Shown here piece by piece: positions 8,167 to 18,700 of a stretch of 64,000 nt of DNA. The notes below the pieces were generated by a model, which saw nothing but the letters and a program-made list of their open reading frames with translations, was not told the origin of the DNA and ran no database searches. A program made the position numbers and the translations under genes. Positions within the stretch are counted from its first letter, which is position 1. Every line of letters begins with the position of its first letter. Source of the DNA: Peptacetobacter hiranonis. Its GTDB lineage: Bacteria; Bacillota; Clostridia; Peptostreptococcales; Peptostreptococcaceae. Location of the stretch: assembly GCF_008151785.1 (NCBI RefSeq), contig NZ_CP036523.1, positions 2,158,019 to 2,222,018 of the forward strand, written 5' to 3'.

Positions 8167-9717
8167 TTAAACTATTTTTGTAGTAAAGTCTTCTATATTC
8201 CATACATCATCTACAAAGTCCATGTAGAATTCTGGTTCATGAGATACTAAAAGTACTGTTCCCTTGAATTCTTTTATTGCTTTTTTAAGCTCTTCCTTAG
8301 CATCCACATCAAGGTGGTTAGTAGGTTCGTCAAGTACTAGGAAGTTTATATCTTTTAGCATTATTTTACATAGTCTAACTTTCGCTGCTTCTCCCCCACT
8401 AAGTACTCTAACTAAGCTAGTTATGTGTTCATTAGTTAATCCACATTTTGCAAGTGCCTGTCTTACTTCATAATTAGTAAGACCTGGATATTCCTGCCAT
8501 ATTTCATCCATAGCGGTATTGTTATTTTCTGTTGAACTTTCCTGTTCAAAGTAACCTACCTCTAGATAGTCACCTAGTTTAACTTCACCGTCATATGGTT
8601 TTATCATACCTAAAAGAGTTTTTAGAAGTGTAGATTTACCTATACCATTCATACCTTTTAATGCTATTTTTTTACCTCTTTCAAGCTGGAAGTTAAGTGG
8701 TTTTGTAAGTGGCTCATTATATCCTAGTACAAGATCTTTAGTTTCAAATATTATCTTTCCTGCAGCTCTAGCATTTCTAAAGTTGAAAGTAGGTTTTATT
8801 TTTTCCTTTGGTCTTTCAAGTATTTCCATCTTATCAAGCTGTTTCTGTCTTGAGTTTGCCATACCTCTTGTTGCAACTCTAGCCTTGTTTCTAGCTATGA
8901 AGTCTTCAAGTTTTTCTCTTTCTTTAACCTGTTTTTCGTAAGCCTGTTCTTCCTGTCTTTTCTTGATTTCATTTAATCTTTCAAATTCATCATAGTTTCC
9001 TTTGTATCTGTTTAATTCACCATTTTCAAGGTGGTAAACAACGTTACAAGTATCATTTATAAAGCTTATATCGTGAGAAACTAGTACGAATGCATTTTCA
9101 TATTCCTGTAGATATCTAGTAAGCCATACTATATGTTCTTCATCTAAGTAGTTTGTAGGCTCGTCTAGTATTAATATTGTTGGGTTTTCAAGAAGTAACT
9201 TAGTTAAAAGTACTTTTGTTCTCTGTCCACCACTAAGGTCAGTTACATCTCTATCTAGTCCTATTTCTCCAAGTCCTAGTCCGTTTGCAACCTCCTGTAT
9301 TTTTGCATCTATTGTATAGAATCCACTGTGTTCAAGTATAGTCTGTATTTCTGCAGTATCTTCCATAAGTGCAGCCATTTCTTCATCAGATGCATCTCCC
9401 ATTTTTTCGTACATCTGTAACATTTCCTGCTCTAAGTCGAACATATGCTGGAATGCCTCTCTTAAAACCTCTCTTATTGTTTTTCCTTTTCCAAGTACTG
9501 TATGCTGATCTAAATAACCAACTGTAACTCTTGATGACCATTTTATATTACCTGCATCTGGCATTAATTTTTTAGTTATTATATTAAGGAAGCTCGACTT
9601 TCCTTCACCATTAGCACCTACTAGTGCTATATGCTCACCTTTTCTTATTCTGAATGATACGTTTTCAAGTATTACCCTAGCGCCAAATCCATGGCTAACA
9701 TTTTCAACTACTAACAT
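8167..9717 (-). CDS. ABC-F family ATPase (ribosome-associated)
   Basis: 516 residues with two ABC domains and no membrane segment. Domain 1 has Walker A GANGEGKSS near residue 34, the signature LSGGQ near 163 and Walker B ILDEPTNYLD. A charged coiled-coil linker spans about 235-300 (EKQVKEREKLEDFIARNKAR), and domain 2 has GMNGIGKST and LSGGEAAKVRL with LDEPTNHLD. This is the ABC-F pattern of proteins that act in the ribosomal E site to relieve stalls or protect from antibiotics. The linker and overall length resemble the YkpA/YbiT-type branch more than dedicated resistance proteins. Start ATG after a GAGGAGG site. No leader ORF seen upstream. Confidence 0.9.
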   Translation of the reverse strand: MLVVENVSHGFGARVILENVSFRIRKGEHIALVGANGEGKSSFLNIITKKLMPDAGNIKWSSRVTVGYLDQHTVLGKGKTIREVLREAFQHMFDLEQEMLQMYEKMGDASDEEMAALMEDTAEIQTILEHSGFYTIDAKIQEVANGLGLGEIGLDRDVTDLSGGQRTKVLLTKLLLENPTILILDEPTNYLDEEHIVWLTRYLQEYENAFVLVSHDISFINDTCNVVYHLENGELNRYKGNYDEFERLNEIKKRQEEQAYEKQVKEREKLEDFIARNKARVATRGMANSRQKQLDKMEILERPKEKIKPTFNFRNARAAGKIIFETKDLVLGYNEPLTKPLNFQLERGKKIALKGMNGIGKSTLLKTLLGMIKPYDGEVKLGDYLEVGYFEQESSTENNNTAMDEIWQEYPGLTNYEVRQALAKCGLTNEHITSLVRVLSGGEAAKVRLCKIMLKDINFLVLDEPTNHLDVDAKEELKKAIKEFKGTVLLVSHEPEFYMDFVDDVWNIEDFTTKIV

Positions 9718-9888
9718 TTTTCCTCCTCTTAAATACTTTTTTATTTTTTATATCAATTTTTATATTCACATATAATTGTAAGCAATAATTGCCGACTTAC
9801 ATTATAATATATTTTTTTTCGCTTTATTTCAAGACTTCCGCACACTTTATTTGTTTTTCTGTAAGAATACCCAACATTTTAGATTTGT

Positions 9889-9896
9889 GTTATAAT
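9889..9896 (+). promoter_or_regulatory. Extended -10 promoter of the PBP gene
   Basis: TG-T-TATAAT just upstream of the PBP gene, about 30 nt before its ATG, with an AAGGAGG ribosome site in between. No good -35 is visible, consistent with an extended -10 promoter. Confidence 0.45.
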
Positions 9897-9926
9897 AATG
9901 TCTTAGAATAAGGAGGTACACTACTT

Positions 9927-12653
9927 ATGAAAAACGACAATAATAGTGATAATAAAATAAGAAGGAGAAAGGCCTCTTCTTCAAGTTCTTCATCACAGAC
10001 ATCTGTTAGAAAATCTTCTTCTACTAGAGCTAGCAGTAGTAGCTCTTCTTCAAATAGTAGTAGAGGCTCTAGCAGTTCATCTAGAAGTGTTAGGAATTCA
10101 TCTTCTTCAAATGTAAAAAGAAAAAGAAGAGTTCCATCTGGTAAGAAAAAAAGAAAGGTTTCTAAGGTAAAGGTGTTCGGTATGACATGCCTAGTTCTAT
10201 TTGTTGTATTGGGTGCAGCTGCTGGTGGGTTAGTATTCTCATCACTTAGAGATGTCAAACCTGTTACACTTGCCGATTTAAACAAAAGAACTTATGTAAC
10301 TACTACACTTCTATATTCAAATGGAGAAAAAATGTCTACTGCACCTAGTGCAAATAATAAGACTCCGGTGCCACTGTCACAGATGTCACCTTATCTTAAA
10401 AAGGCCATAGTATCCATAGAAGATGAGCGTTTCTATCAACATGGTGGATTCGACCCTAAAGGTTTAGCAAGATCTGTTGTTATGAGATTATTTGGTAAAA
10501 GACAGGGTGGTTCTACTATACCTATGCAGGTATCAAAAATGCTTTTAACAAGCTCAGAACAGACAATGTCTCGTAAAATAAAAGATATCTACTATGCCGT
10601 AGAAATGGATAAAAAGCTTAAAAAAGACGATATTCTTGAATTATATCTAAATAACTTCTTCGTTGGTAAAGGTCTATCTGGTGCCGAGGCTGGAGCTAGA
10701 GGATATTTTGATAAGTCTGCAAAAGACCTTACTTTAGCTGAATCTGCTCTTCTTGCTGGTTCAACTAAAAACCCTTCAAAATACTCAGCATACAAAAGTG
10801 CTAAATTAGACGGATCTGAAACAAAAGAAGATTTAGACCATCGTATACTTACTTTTGTGAATACTGAGGACGATGATTTAGATGAGCCAACTGAAACTGA
10901 GTTAAAAATGGTTGATAAACTATATGAATGGGGGCTTATAAACGAAGGAACTTATAAACAGGCAAAAACTGGTTCTATAGTTATAAGAAAAGCCGTAAAC
11001 AATCCTGATGCTAAAGAAAGACAAGAAACTGTACTTGGCAAGATGAAAGAATTAGGATACATCACTCAGAAAGAGTATACAGAAGCTTTAGCTGAAGAAA
11101 TAGTTATAAAACTACCTGAAGAATCTAATAAAGTTTCTAACTCTGTAGAGGACTTAATAGAAAGTAAAGTTATTTCAGCACTTGTAGATCAAGGTAATAC
11201 TAGAGAAGAAGCTGAAAATATGTACTACAATGGTGGTCTTATAGTTAATACTACTATAGACCCTAAAATACAGGAAGCTATTGAAGCTGAATACAAAAAT
11301 ACTAATAACTTCCCAGGAAATGTTTTAGGTCCTGATGGAGTACTTCAGCCTCAGTCAGCTACAGTAATAATCGACTATAGAAATGGTCAGATAAAAGGGC
11401 TTGTAGGTGGTAGAAATATCTCTGGTAGAAAAACTCTTAATAGAGCAATCACACCTAGACAGCCTGGTTCTACTATAAAACCTCTTGCAATCTACACTCC
11501 TGCAATAGATACTATGTCTATTACACAGGCAACTGCTTTTAGTGACGCTAGAGGTGGATATAGATTTGAAGAAAATAGAAAATGGAATCCAAAAACTACT
11601 ACTGCTGGTGGTGGGTCTATGAGTTTAAGATTAGGTCTTGCTAAATCTTCAAATACAGTTGCAGTTAAGGTTGCTGAGCTACTTGGTGATTCTTATGAAG
11701 ACTGTGTCGATGTTATGATAGACTATCTTAAAAACTTTGGTGTAACATCACTTGCAGATAATAAAGCTACTAAAGATTCTAATAATACTGATAGACGTTT
11801 CCCTGCCCTTACACTTGGAGGTTTAACTTATGGTATATCTCCACTTGAAATGGCAACTGCTTATGGAGCACTAGCAAATGGAGGTCAGTATATAGAACCT
11901 ACAATATTTACTAGTATAGAAACATTTGATCATCAGTCAATTGTAGATAGCAACCCAGAAAAGAAAAGAGTTGTTGATCCTCAGGTTGCTTATGTTATGA
12001 CTGATATGTTAAAAGCTGTTATAACTGAAGGTACTGCTAAAAAAGCATCACTTCCTAATGAAATGCCTGTAGCTGGTAAAACAGGTACAACAAACAGTTC
12101 TAAAGAAGCTTGGTTTGTAGGATATACACCATACTATGTTGGTGCTACATATATTGCCGATGATGCTGGTGTAAGAGATGCTGAAGGTAAAATAGTTAAA
12201 ACTAGAAATATCGGTGGAGGAAGTACTTCTTCTCTTCTACTTTGGAAAAATATAATGACTAGAGTTCACCAGAACTTAGAGAAAAAAGATTTTGATAAAC
12301 CTGAAGGTATCTATTTCACTAAGATAAATCTTCATGATGGAGGAACTTCTTCATCTGGATCTAATGCTGCTTTTATAGACGGAACTAGCGCAACCAGAGT
12401 AACTACAGCTCCTTCTACAGAAAAGAAAGAAGATACTGCTGCAGAAAACCAGAATAATACAAGTGGTAATACTGGTGGAAACTCTAGCGGAGGAAATAAC
12501 GGAAACGCTGGAAATAGTGATAACAACAACAATAACAATAATACTCCTTCTGATAATAATACTGGTGATAATAATGCCAACAATAACAACGGAGGAAATA
12601 ATGCTCCTGATAATGGTGGTAATAATGTTGATACTGGCGCAGAAGGTAACTAA
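9927..12653 (+). CDS. Class A penicillin-binding protein (PBP1A type)
   Basis: 908-residue bifunctional peptidoglycan synthase. Order: a cytoplasmic tail extremely rich in Ser and Arg/Lys (residues 1-80), one membrane helix at about 83-105, a glycosyltransferase 51 domain with EDERFYQHGG near 165 and RQGGSTIPMQ, then a transpeptidase domain with SxxK (S515-T-I-K518), SxN (S574-S-N576) and KTG (718-720). All three catalytic motifs are intact. The C-terminal tail of about 80 residues is almost entirely Asn, Gly, Asp and Ser. The start follows a clear AAGGAGG. Monocistronic, with a shared terminator. Both low-complexity tails are unusual in extent. Confidence 0.95.
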   Translation: MKNDNNSDNKIRRRKASSSSSSSQTSVRKSSSTRASSSSSSSNSSRGSSSSSRSVRNSSSSNVKRKRRVPSGKKKRKVSKVKVFGMTCLVLFVVLGAAAGGLVFSSLRDVKPVTLADLNKRTYVTTTLLYSNGEKMSTAPSANNKTPVPLSQMSPYLKKAIVSIEDERFYQHGGFDPKGLARSVVMRLFGKRQGGSTIPMQVSKMLLTSSEQTMSRKIKDIYYAVEMDKKLKKDDILELYLNNFFVGKGLSGAEAGARGYFDKSAKDLTLAESALLAGSTKNPSKYSAYKSAKLDGSETKEDLDHRILTFVNTEDDDLDEPTETELKMVDKLYEWGLINEGTYKQAKTGSIVIRKAVNNPDAKERQETVLGKMKELGYITQKEYTEALAEEIVIKLPEESNKVSNSVEDLIESKVISALVDQGNTREEAENMYYNGGLIVNTTIDPKIQEAIEAEYKNTNNFPGNVLGPDGVLQPQSATVIIDYRNGQIKGLVGGRNISGRKTLNRAITPRQPGSTIKPLAIYTPAIDTMSITQATAFSDARGGYRFEENRKWNPKTTTAGGGSMSLRLGLAKSSNTVAVKVAELLGDSYEDCVDVMIDYLKNFGVTSLADNKATKDSNNTDRRFPALTLGGLTYGISPLEMATAYGALANGGQYIEPTIFTSIETFDHQSIVDSNPEKKRVVDPQVAYVMTDMLKAVITEGTAKKASLPNEMPVAGKTGTTNSSKEAWFVGYTPYYVGATYIADDAGVRDAEGKIVKTRNIGGGSTSSLLLWKNIMTRVHQNLEKKDFDKPEGIYFTKINLHDGGTSSSGSNAAFIDGTSATRVTTAPSTEKKEDTAAENQNNTSGNTGGNSSGGNNGNAGNSDNNNNNNNTPSDNNTGDNNANNNNGGNNAPDNGGNNVDTGAEGN

Positions 12654-12675
12654 TTTTAAAAACTAAATAAATATA

Positions 12676-12708
12676 AAAAGCTGTTGCACGATTTGCAACA
12701 GCTTTTTT
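12676..12708. terminator. Bidirectional terminator between PBP and helicase genes
   Basis: AAAAAGCTGTTGCA with its complement TGCAACAGCTTTTTT around a CGATT loop, between two convergent genes. Confidence 0.85.
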
Positions 12709-12774
12709 AATGTTAATATTTGATATAAGTTTTTTTGTTTTTATTTTTTATTTTATTATTTTTTTAATTGCTAA

Positions 12775-14391
12775 TTATTTTTTCTTTTTATTAGCTTTTT
12801 CTATGTTTAATTTGTTCCCTTTTATTTTTTTATTTTTCATTTTTTCGATTACAGTTTTTGCTTTTTTCTTAGGAACTTCAACAAATGTAAATTTATCATA
12901 TATATCTATTGTTCCTATTGTTTTTCCTGGTATTCCTGCTTCACCAGCTATTGCACCAAGTATGTCTTTAGCCTGTACTCTCTGTTTCTTACCAACATTG
13001 ATGAATAGTCTAACCATACCTTCTTTCGCACCAGAAGATTCTTCTTTTCTTCTATTTTTCTTAGGTTTTTCTTCTATTATTTCTTCTTTTTCTTCTTCAC
13101 CCATAGCTAATTTAAGAAGGGCTGCAGCTATATCTACCATTGAATAGTCAACATCTTCATTTTCACAGAAGTTTTCTAACCACTGTATCTGTTTAGAAAG
13201 TTTTCCTTCGTTGGCAACTCTCTTAACTTCTTCAAAGAATGCTCCAACTTTTTTCTCTTCAACATCTCCTACTGTAGGTATTGGATGTTTTTCAAGTTTT
13301 GATTTAGTATATCTTTCTATATCTTTCATTTTTCTCATATCTCTTCCGTAAACAAATGAGAATGAAAGACCTTCTCTACCTGCTCTACCTGTTCTACCTA
13401 TCCTATGAACGTAGTACTCTTCATCCTGTGGAAGATCAAAGTTGAATACACACTCAACGTCATCAACATCTATACCTCTAGCTGCAACATCTGTAGCAAC
13501 TAGTATATCTATAGTACCGTTTCTGAATTTATCCATTACGATATCTCTCTGTACCTGTTTTAAATCTCCATGTAATGCATCTGCAAAATATCCTCTACCC
13601 TGTAATTCACCGACAAGTTCGTCCGCACCTTTTTTTGTATTACAGAAAACTACAGAAAGCTTTGGATTATATACATCTATTAATCTTGATAAAACTTCTA
13701 TCTTATTAGATGCTCTTGTTTCTATATAGTACTGTTTTATATTTTCAACAGTTAATTCTTTTCTAACAACTTTTATATGTTCTGGTTCGTTCTGATATTT
13801 TTTAGTAAGCTCAAGTATTGCTTTTGGCATAGTTGCTGAGAAGAATGTAGTCTGTCTTTCTTCTGGAACATTTTCAAGAATTGTTTCTATATCTTCTCTG
13901 AATCCCATGTCTAGCATTTCATCCGCTTCATCAAGTACAACCATCTTAACATTTCCTGGCTTTATTGTTTTTCTTTTTATATGGTCAATAGTACGTCCTG
14001 GAGTACCTATTATAACCTGTACACCGCCTTTTAAAGCCTTTATCTGTCTATCTATAGGCTGTCCTCCATATATAGGAAGAGTTTTTATTCCCTGCATGTA
14101 TTTTGCAAGCTTTCTTATTTCCTGAGATACCTGTATAGCAAGCTCTCTTGTAGGACAAAGTACTATAGCCTGAAGTGATCTGTCATTTGGGTCTATCTTC
14201 TCAAGTATTGGTATTGAAAACGCAGCTGTTTTCCCTGTACCTGTCTGAGCCTGTCCTATGACGTCCTTTCCTTCTAATATTACTGGTATTGATTTTGCCT
14301 GTATTGGAGATGGCTCTTCAAATCCCATTTCAGCTATTGCTTTCTTTATATTCTGATTTATGTCTAAATCTTCAAATCTTTTTATTTCCAT
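12775..14391 (-). CDS. DEAD-box RNA helicase (CshA/DeaD type)
   Basis: 538 residues. The RecA-like core is complete: Q motif (SPIQ), motif I AQTGTGKT, Ia PTRELA, Ib GTPGR, II DEAD, III SAT, then in the second lobe TDVAARGIDV and HRIGRTGRAGREG. A DbpA-like RNA-binding domain follows at about 455-525 (MVRLFINVGKKQRVQAKDILGA), and the end is lysine-rich. Such proteins remodel rRNA or mRNA during ribosome assembly and cold adaptation. The DbpA domain suggests a ribosomal target. Preceded by a long AT-rich intergenic region. Confidence 0.92.
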   Translation of the reverse strand: MEIKRFEDLDINQNIKKAIAEMGFEEPSPIQAKSIPVILEGKDVIGQAQTGTGKTAAFSIPILEKIDPNDRSLQAIVLCPTRELAIQVSQEIRKLAKYMQGIKTLPIYGGQPIDRQIKALKGGVQVIIGTPGRTIDHIKRKTIKPGNVKMVVLDEADEMLDMGFREDIETILENVPEERQTTFFSATMPKAILELTKKYQNEPEHIKVVRKELTVENIKQYYIETRASNKIEVLSRLIDVYNPKLSVVFCNTKKGADELVGELQGRGYFADALHGDLKQVQRDIVMDKFRNGTIDILVATDVAARGIDVDDVECVFNFDLPQDEEYYVHRIGRTGRAGREGLSFSFVYGRDMRKMKDIERYTKSKLEKHPIPTVGDVEEKKVGAFFEEVKRVANEGKLSKQIQWLENFCENEDVDYSMVDIAAALLKLAMGEEEKEEIIEEKPKKNRRKEESSGAKEGMVRLFINVGKKQRVQAKDILGAIAGEAGIPGKTIGTIDIYDKFTFVEVPKKKAKTVIEKMKNKKIKGNKLNIEKANKKKK

Positions 14392-14949
14392 AAATAATTC
14401 CTTTCCGTCTCTAATCTAAATACTAACTTTTCTATTATATACCCTTACAGAACTTATGTAAACCTAAAACATTAAAATAAACTTTCTCCTAACACTTTCA
14501 ACAACCTAGAAAAAACGTTTCTTTTATAGTTCATAATGTATCGAACATTATTTTTTTATTATTTTTATGACACTATTTTTATTTTTTTAATCATCTATAA
14601 TATATTTTTATCTGATATATTTTATCATTTATATTTATTTATGTTTAACTTATTTTTTATATGGGTATATCATAATCACTGTTATTATTACTAAATAAAA
14701 TTTATATTCAATATACATAATTTTATTTTTATACTTTTTTTATTTTTTACAACTATAATCAGATTTTTCTGAAATTATGTATGTTTTTACTATGTGTATT
14801 ACTTTTTTCTATATACAATGTAAACATTTTTCAAAAAATGTATAAAAATATTTGCTTTTTCGTGTATACAATATGTAAAATTTGTGGTAATATAACAATT
14901 GCAGATTATTTTATTTTTTATATAAATTTTTTATTACGGAGGTAACCAA
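14392..14949. other. AT-rich divergent intergenic region upstream of pflB
   Basis: 558 bp between the helicase (minus) and pflB (plus), extremely AT-rich. The visible structure is one inverted repeat at 14533-14551, ATAATGT-ATCGA-ACATTAT, nearer to the helicase start. Near the pflB end are several TATA-like hexamers, including a GTAATATAAC stretch about 60 nt upstream, and the ribosome site GGAGG before the ATG. No ORF or RNA gene recognised. It probably holds promoters for both genes; no Rex or CcpA box could be identified with confidence. Confidence 0.5.
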
Positions 14950-17184
14950 ATGACTACAGCTTGGAATGGTTTTAAAACTGGAAACTGGAATAAAGAAATA
15001 GACGTTAGAAACTTTATACAGTTAAACTACACTCCTTATGAAGGAGATGCTTCTTTCTTAGCAGGAGAATCAGAAAGAACTAAAAAATTATGGGATGAAG
15101 TTGCTGAACTTTGCAAAAAAGAAATAGAAAATGGTGGAACACTTGATGTTGACACTAAAACTATAACAGCAATAGACGCTTACAAACCAGGATATATAGA
15201 CAAAGAATTAGAACAGATAGTAGGACTTCAGACAGATGCTCCTCTAAAAAGAGCTATTATGCCTTATGGTGGTATAAGAATGGTAGAAAATTCTTGTAAA
15301 GCTTACGGATACGAATTAGATCCAGAAGTATCTGAAATATTCACTAAATACAGAAAAACTCACAACCAGGGTGTTTTCGATGCTTATACTAAAGAAATGA
15401 GAGCATGCAGAAAATCTGGTATAATAACTGGTCTTCCAGATGCTTACGGAAGAGGTAGAATAATAGGAGACTACAGAAGAGTTGCTCTTTACGGTGTAGA
15501 CAAATTAATAGAAGACAAAATGGCTCAGAAAGATTCTTTAGAGCTATCAACAATAGATGAAGATACAATAAGATTAAGAGAAGAAATATCTGAACAGATA
15601 AACGCTTTAGAAGCATTAAAAAGAATGGGTGAAAGCTACGGATTCGATATATCTAGACCAGCTGAAAACTCAAAAGAAGCTGTTCAGTGGTTATACTTCG
15701 GATATCTTGCAGCAGTTAAAGATCAGAACGGTGCAGCAATGTCATTAGGTAGAACATCTACTTTCCTTGACATATACTTCGAAAGAGATTTAAAAGCTGG
15801 AACAATAACAGAAGAAGAAATACAGGAATTAATGGACCATTTCGTTATGAAATTAAGAATGGTTAGATTCCTTAGAACTCCAGAATACAATGAATTATTC
15901 TCAGGAGACCCAACTTGGGTAACTGAATCAATAGGTGGTATGGGAATAGATGGTAGAACATTAGTAACTAAAAACTCATTCAGAGTTCTTAACACTCTTT
16001 ACACTCTTGGACCATCACCAGAACCAAACTTAACAGTACTTTGGTCTACTAGACTTCCTCAGGGATTCAAAGATTTCTGCTCAAAAGTATCTATAGACAC
16101 TAGTTCAATACAGTACGAAAATGATGACTTAATGAGAGAATACTGGGGAGATGATTACGGTATAGCTTGTTGTGTATCTGCAATGAGAATAGGTAAACAG
16201 ATGCAGTTCTTCGGAGCAAGAGTTAACGTAGCTAAAACTCTACTTTACGCTATAAATGGTGGGGTTGATGAAAAATCAGGTGCTCAGGTAGGACCTAAAT
16301 TCGAACCAATAACTTCTGAATACTTAGATTACGATGAAGTAATGTCTAAATTCGATTTATTCACTGATTGGTTAGCAAAATTATATGTAAATACATTAAA
16401 TGTTATACATTACATGCACGATAAATACTCTTATGAAGCACTAGAAATGGCTCTTCATGATAGAGATGTATTTAGAACTATGGCTTGTGGTATGGCTGGT
16501 TTATCAGTTTGTGTTGACTCATTATCAGCTATAAAATACGCTAAAGTTAAAACTATAAGAAACGAAGACGGAATAGCAGTTGACTTCGAAGTTGAAGGAG
16601 ATTATCCAAAATACGGAAACAACGATGATAGAGCCGATGAAATAGCTGTATTCATAGTTAAAGACGTTATGGAAAAAATAAAGAAAAACAAAACTTACAG
16701 AAACTCTTACCCAACTCAGTCAATATTAACAATAACTTCAAACGTTGTTTACGGTAAGAAAACTGGTAACACTCCAGACGGAAGAAGAGCTGGTGAACCA
16801 TTTGCTCCAGGTGCTAACCCAATGCACGGAAGAGATAACAGCGGTGCTTTAGCTTCTCTAGCTTCAGTTGCTAAACTTCCATACGAATATTCTCAGGATG
16901 GTATATCAAATACATTCTCAATAGTACCAAAATCTTTAGGTAAAGACATGGACGAAAGAGTAACTAACCTTTCAGCTATGTTAGATGGATACTTTGCTCA
17001 GAGAGCTCATCACCTAAATGTTAACGTATTTGACAGAGCTACTCTTGAAGATGCTATGGAACACCCAGAAAAATACCCACAGTTAACAGTTAGGGTTTCT
17101 GGATACGCAGTTAACTTCATAAAATTAACTAGAGAACAGCAGTTAGACGTTATAAACAGAACATTCCACAACAAAATGGCTTAA
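14950..17184 (+). CDS. pflB: Formate C-acetyltransferase (pyruvate formate-lyase)
   Basis: Converts pyruvate and CoA to acetyl-CoA and formate by glycyl-radical chemistry. 744 residues, full length. The adjacent active-site cysteines are C407-C408 ([10 protein letters not shown]). The radical glycine is G718 in RVSGYAVNF, close to the C-terminus as required. The start has GGAGG at ideal spacing. The activating enzyme follows at 17231. The formate produced can feed the formate-THF ligase encoded at 51.2 kb. Codon use is strongly biased towards a few AT-rich codons, which points to a highly expressed gene. Confidence 0.98.
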   Translation: MTTAWNGFKTGNWNKEIDVRNFIQLNYTPYEGDASFLAGESERTKKLWDEVAELCKKEIENGGTLDVDTKTITAIDAYKPGYIDKELEQIVGLQTDAPLKRAIMPYGGIRMVENSCKAYGYELDPEVSEIFTKYRKTHNQGVFDAYTKEMRACRKSGIITGLPDAYGRGRIIGDYRRVALYGVDKLIEDKMAQKDSLELSTIDEDTIRLREEISEQINALEALKRMGESYGFDISRPAENSKEAVQWLYFGYLAAVKDQNGAAMSLGRTSTFLDIYFERDLKAGTITEEEIQELMDHFVMKLRMVRFLRTPEYNELFSGDPTWVTESIGGMGIDGRTLVTKNSFRVLNTLYTLGPSPEPNLTVLWSTRLPQGFKDFCSKVSIDTSSIQYENDDLMREYWGDDYGIACCVSAMRIGKQMQFFGARVNVAKTLLYAINGGVDEKSGAQVGPKFEPITSEYLDYDEVMSKFDLFTDWLAKLYVNTLNVIHYMHDKYSYEALEMALHDRDVFRTMACGMAGLSVCVDSLSAIKYAKVKTIRNEDGIAVDFEVEGDYPKYGNNDDRADEIAVFIVKDVMEKIKKNKTYRNSYPTQSILTITSNVVYGKKTGNTPDGRRAGEPFAPGANPMHGRDNSGALASLASVAKLPYEYSQDGISNTFSIVPKSLGKDMDERVTNLSAMLDGYFAQRAHHLNVNVFDRATLEDAMEHPEKYPQLTVRVSGYAVNFIKLTREQQLDVINRTFHNKMA

Positions 17185-17230
17185 TCAGAAACAACTTATC
17201 CTTTCTGATTGGCAGAAAGGCTTGGTTTAA

Positions 17231-17971
17231 ATGGTAAAAGGTAGAATACATTCAATAGAAACTTTCGGGACCGTAGATGGTCCCGGAATAAGATATATAG
17301 TCTTTTTACAGGGTTGCCCTTTAAGATGTAAATACTGTCATAATAGAGATACATGGAATAAAAATGGCGGTACTGAAAAGACAGCTGAAGAAGTAGTTCA
17401 AGATGCTTTAAAATATAAAACTTATATGGAGTTTTCTGGTGGTGGACTTACTGCCTCTGGTGGTGAAGCTACTGCACAGCCTGAATTCTTATATGAATTA
17501 TTTAAAGAAGCAAAGAAAAACGGATTAAATACTTGTTTAGATACATCAGGATGCACTAAAGCAACTGATATAGCACATATATTAGAGCTAACTGATACAG
17601 TTCTTTTAGATCTAAAACATCTGATTCCTGAAGATGCAAAATCACTTGCTGGAATCGATATAAATTCTGCTATAGAATTTGCTAAATATCTTGATGAAAA
17701 AAATATACCAGTTTGGATAAGACACGTTCTTGTTCCTGGGGTTACAGATTCAGAAGAAAATCTAAACAAAATGGGTGAATTCGTATCTACTCTAAACAAT
17801 GTAGACCGTTTTGAAATACTTCCTTACCACACTTTAGGTGTTCATAAATGGGAAGAGCTTGGACTTAAATATCCTCTTGAAGGAGTTCCTCAGGCTGAGG
17901 ACGAAGATGTAAAAAGAGCTAAAGACATCATTGAAAAATATGGTGTTGAAGTATATAACAAATTTGATTAA
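17231..17971 (+). CDS. pflA: Pyruvate formate-lyase activating enzyme
   Basis: 246-residue radical SAM enzyme that installs the glycyl radical on PflB. The iron-sulfur motif CxxxCxxC is C29, C33, C36 in GCPLRCKYCHN. A glycine-rich SAM-binding segment (FSGGGLTASGGEA) follows at about 74-86. The C-terminal half has ILPYHTLG. Directly downstream of pflB (46 nt), and followed by a terminator, forming a pflB-pflA operon. Confidence 0.97.
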   Translation: MVKGRIHSIETFGTVDGPGIRYIVFLQGCPLRCKYCHNRDTWNKNGGTEKTAEEVVQDALKYKTYMEFSGGGLTASGGEATAQPEFLYELFKEAKKNGLNTCLDTSGCTKATDIAHILELTDTVLLDLKHLIPEDAKSLAGIDINSAIEFAKYLDEKNIPVWIRHVLVPGVTDSEENLNKMGEFVSTLNNVDRFEILPYHTLGVHKWEELGLKYPLEGVPQAEDEDVKRAKDIIEKYGVEVYNKFD

Positions 17972-17975
17972 TTTT

Positions 17976-18007
17976 AATCCCCAATCTACTTTTGGTTGGG
18001 GATTTTT
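17976..18007 (+). terminator. Terminator of pflBA
   Basis: ATCCCCAA/TTGGGGAT stem with a 10-nt loop region, followed by six T, a few bases after the pflA stop. Confidence 0.85.
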
Positions 18008-18101
18008 TATATCTATAATAATAGTTTTTATCCAAAAATTATAATATAATTATAGTTAGAAATAAATAATTTTGTATTTAAAATAGAGAGGGGATATTTA
18101 T

Positions 18102-18647
18102 ATGAACTTTGAAAACTGTGTAAAAGAAAGAAGAAGCGTTAGAAAATTTACTGAAGAAAAGATTTCTCATGAAACTTTTGAAAAAATAATTGAATTAGCT
18201 AGATTTGCTCCATCATGGAAAAATTCTCAGACTGCAAGATATCATATAATAGAAGATACTGATATAAAAACTAAAGTAGCTGAAGAAGCTGTTATGAACT
18301 TTGTATTTAACGAAAAAACAATAAAAAGAGCTCCAGCTCTAGTAGTACTTACTGCTGTAGGTAAAAAAAGCGGATACGAAGAAGATGGTAGCTTCTCTAC
18401 TTCTAAAGAAGACCGTTGGGAAGTATTTGATGCAGGTATAGCCTGTCAGACATTCTGCTTATCTGCTTACAATGAAGGTGTTGGAAGTGTTGTTCTTGGA
18501 ATATTTGACGATAAAAAAGTTAAAGAAATATGCGAAATTCCAGAAGAAGAAAATGTAATGGCACTTATAGCTGTTGGATACAGAGATGGTGAAGCTAAAG
18601 CTGCTCCAGAAAGATTAGAGGTTAAGGATTTAGTTTCTTTTAAATAA
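18102..18647 (+). CDS. Nitroreductase family protein
   Basis: 181 residues of the FMN-dependent nitroreductase fold. The N-terminal CVKERRSVRKFT with RRSVR is the family FMN-phosphate motif, followed by ARFAPSWKNSQ. The C-terminal half has ACQTFCLSAYNEGVGSVVLG and IAVGYRDGE. Natural substrates cannot be predicted; members reduce nitroaromatics, quinones or flavins. The ribosome site GAGGGG is well placed. Monocistronic, ending in a terminator shared with thiI. Confidence 0.88.
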   Translation: MNFENCVKERRSVRKFTEEKISHETFEKIIELARFAPSWKNSQTARYHIIEDTDIKTKVAEEAVMNFVFNEKTIKRAPALVVLTAVGKKSGYEEDGSFSTSKEDRWEVFDAGIACQTFCLSAYNEGVGSVVLGIFDDKKVKEICEIPEEENVMALIAVGYRDGEAKAAPERLEVKDLVSFK

Positions 18648-18650
18648 TAT

Positions 18651-18677
18651 AAAAAGCTCCCAAAAGGGAGCTTTTTT
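18651..18677. terminator. Bidirectional terminator between nitroreductase and thiI
   Basis: AAAAAGCTCCC-AAAA-GGGAGCTTTTTT, a compact GC-rich stem between convergent genes. Confidence 0.88.
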
Positions 18678-18700
18678 ATTATACTTTATTAGATTTTTAA

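Noticed and set aside
12332-12666. Open frames opposite and beside the PBP C-terminus
   Set aside because: They are shadows of the low-complexity Asn/Gly/Asp tail, have no ribosome sites and no family features.
14533-14551. Rex or other redox-regulator operator upstream of pflB
   Set aside because: The 7-5-7 palindrome does not match the Rex consensus I know and lies nearer to the helicase gene than to pflB.
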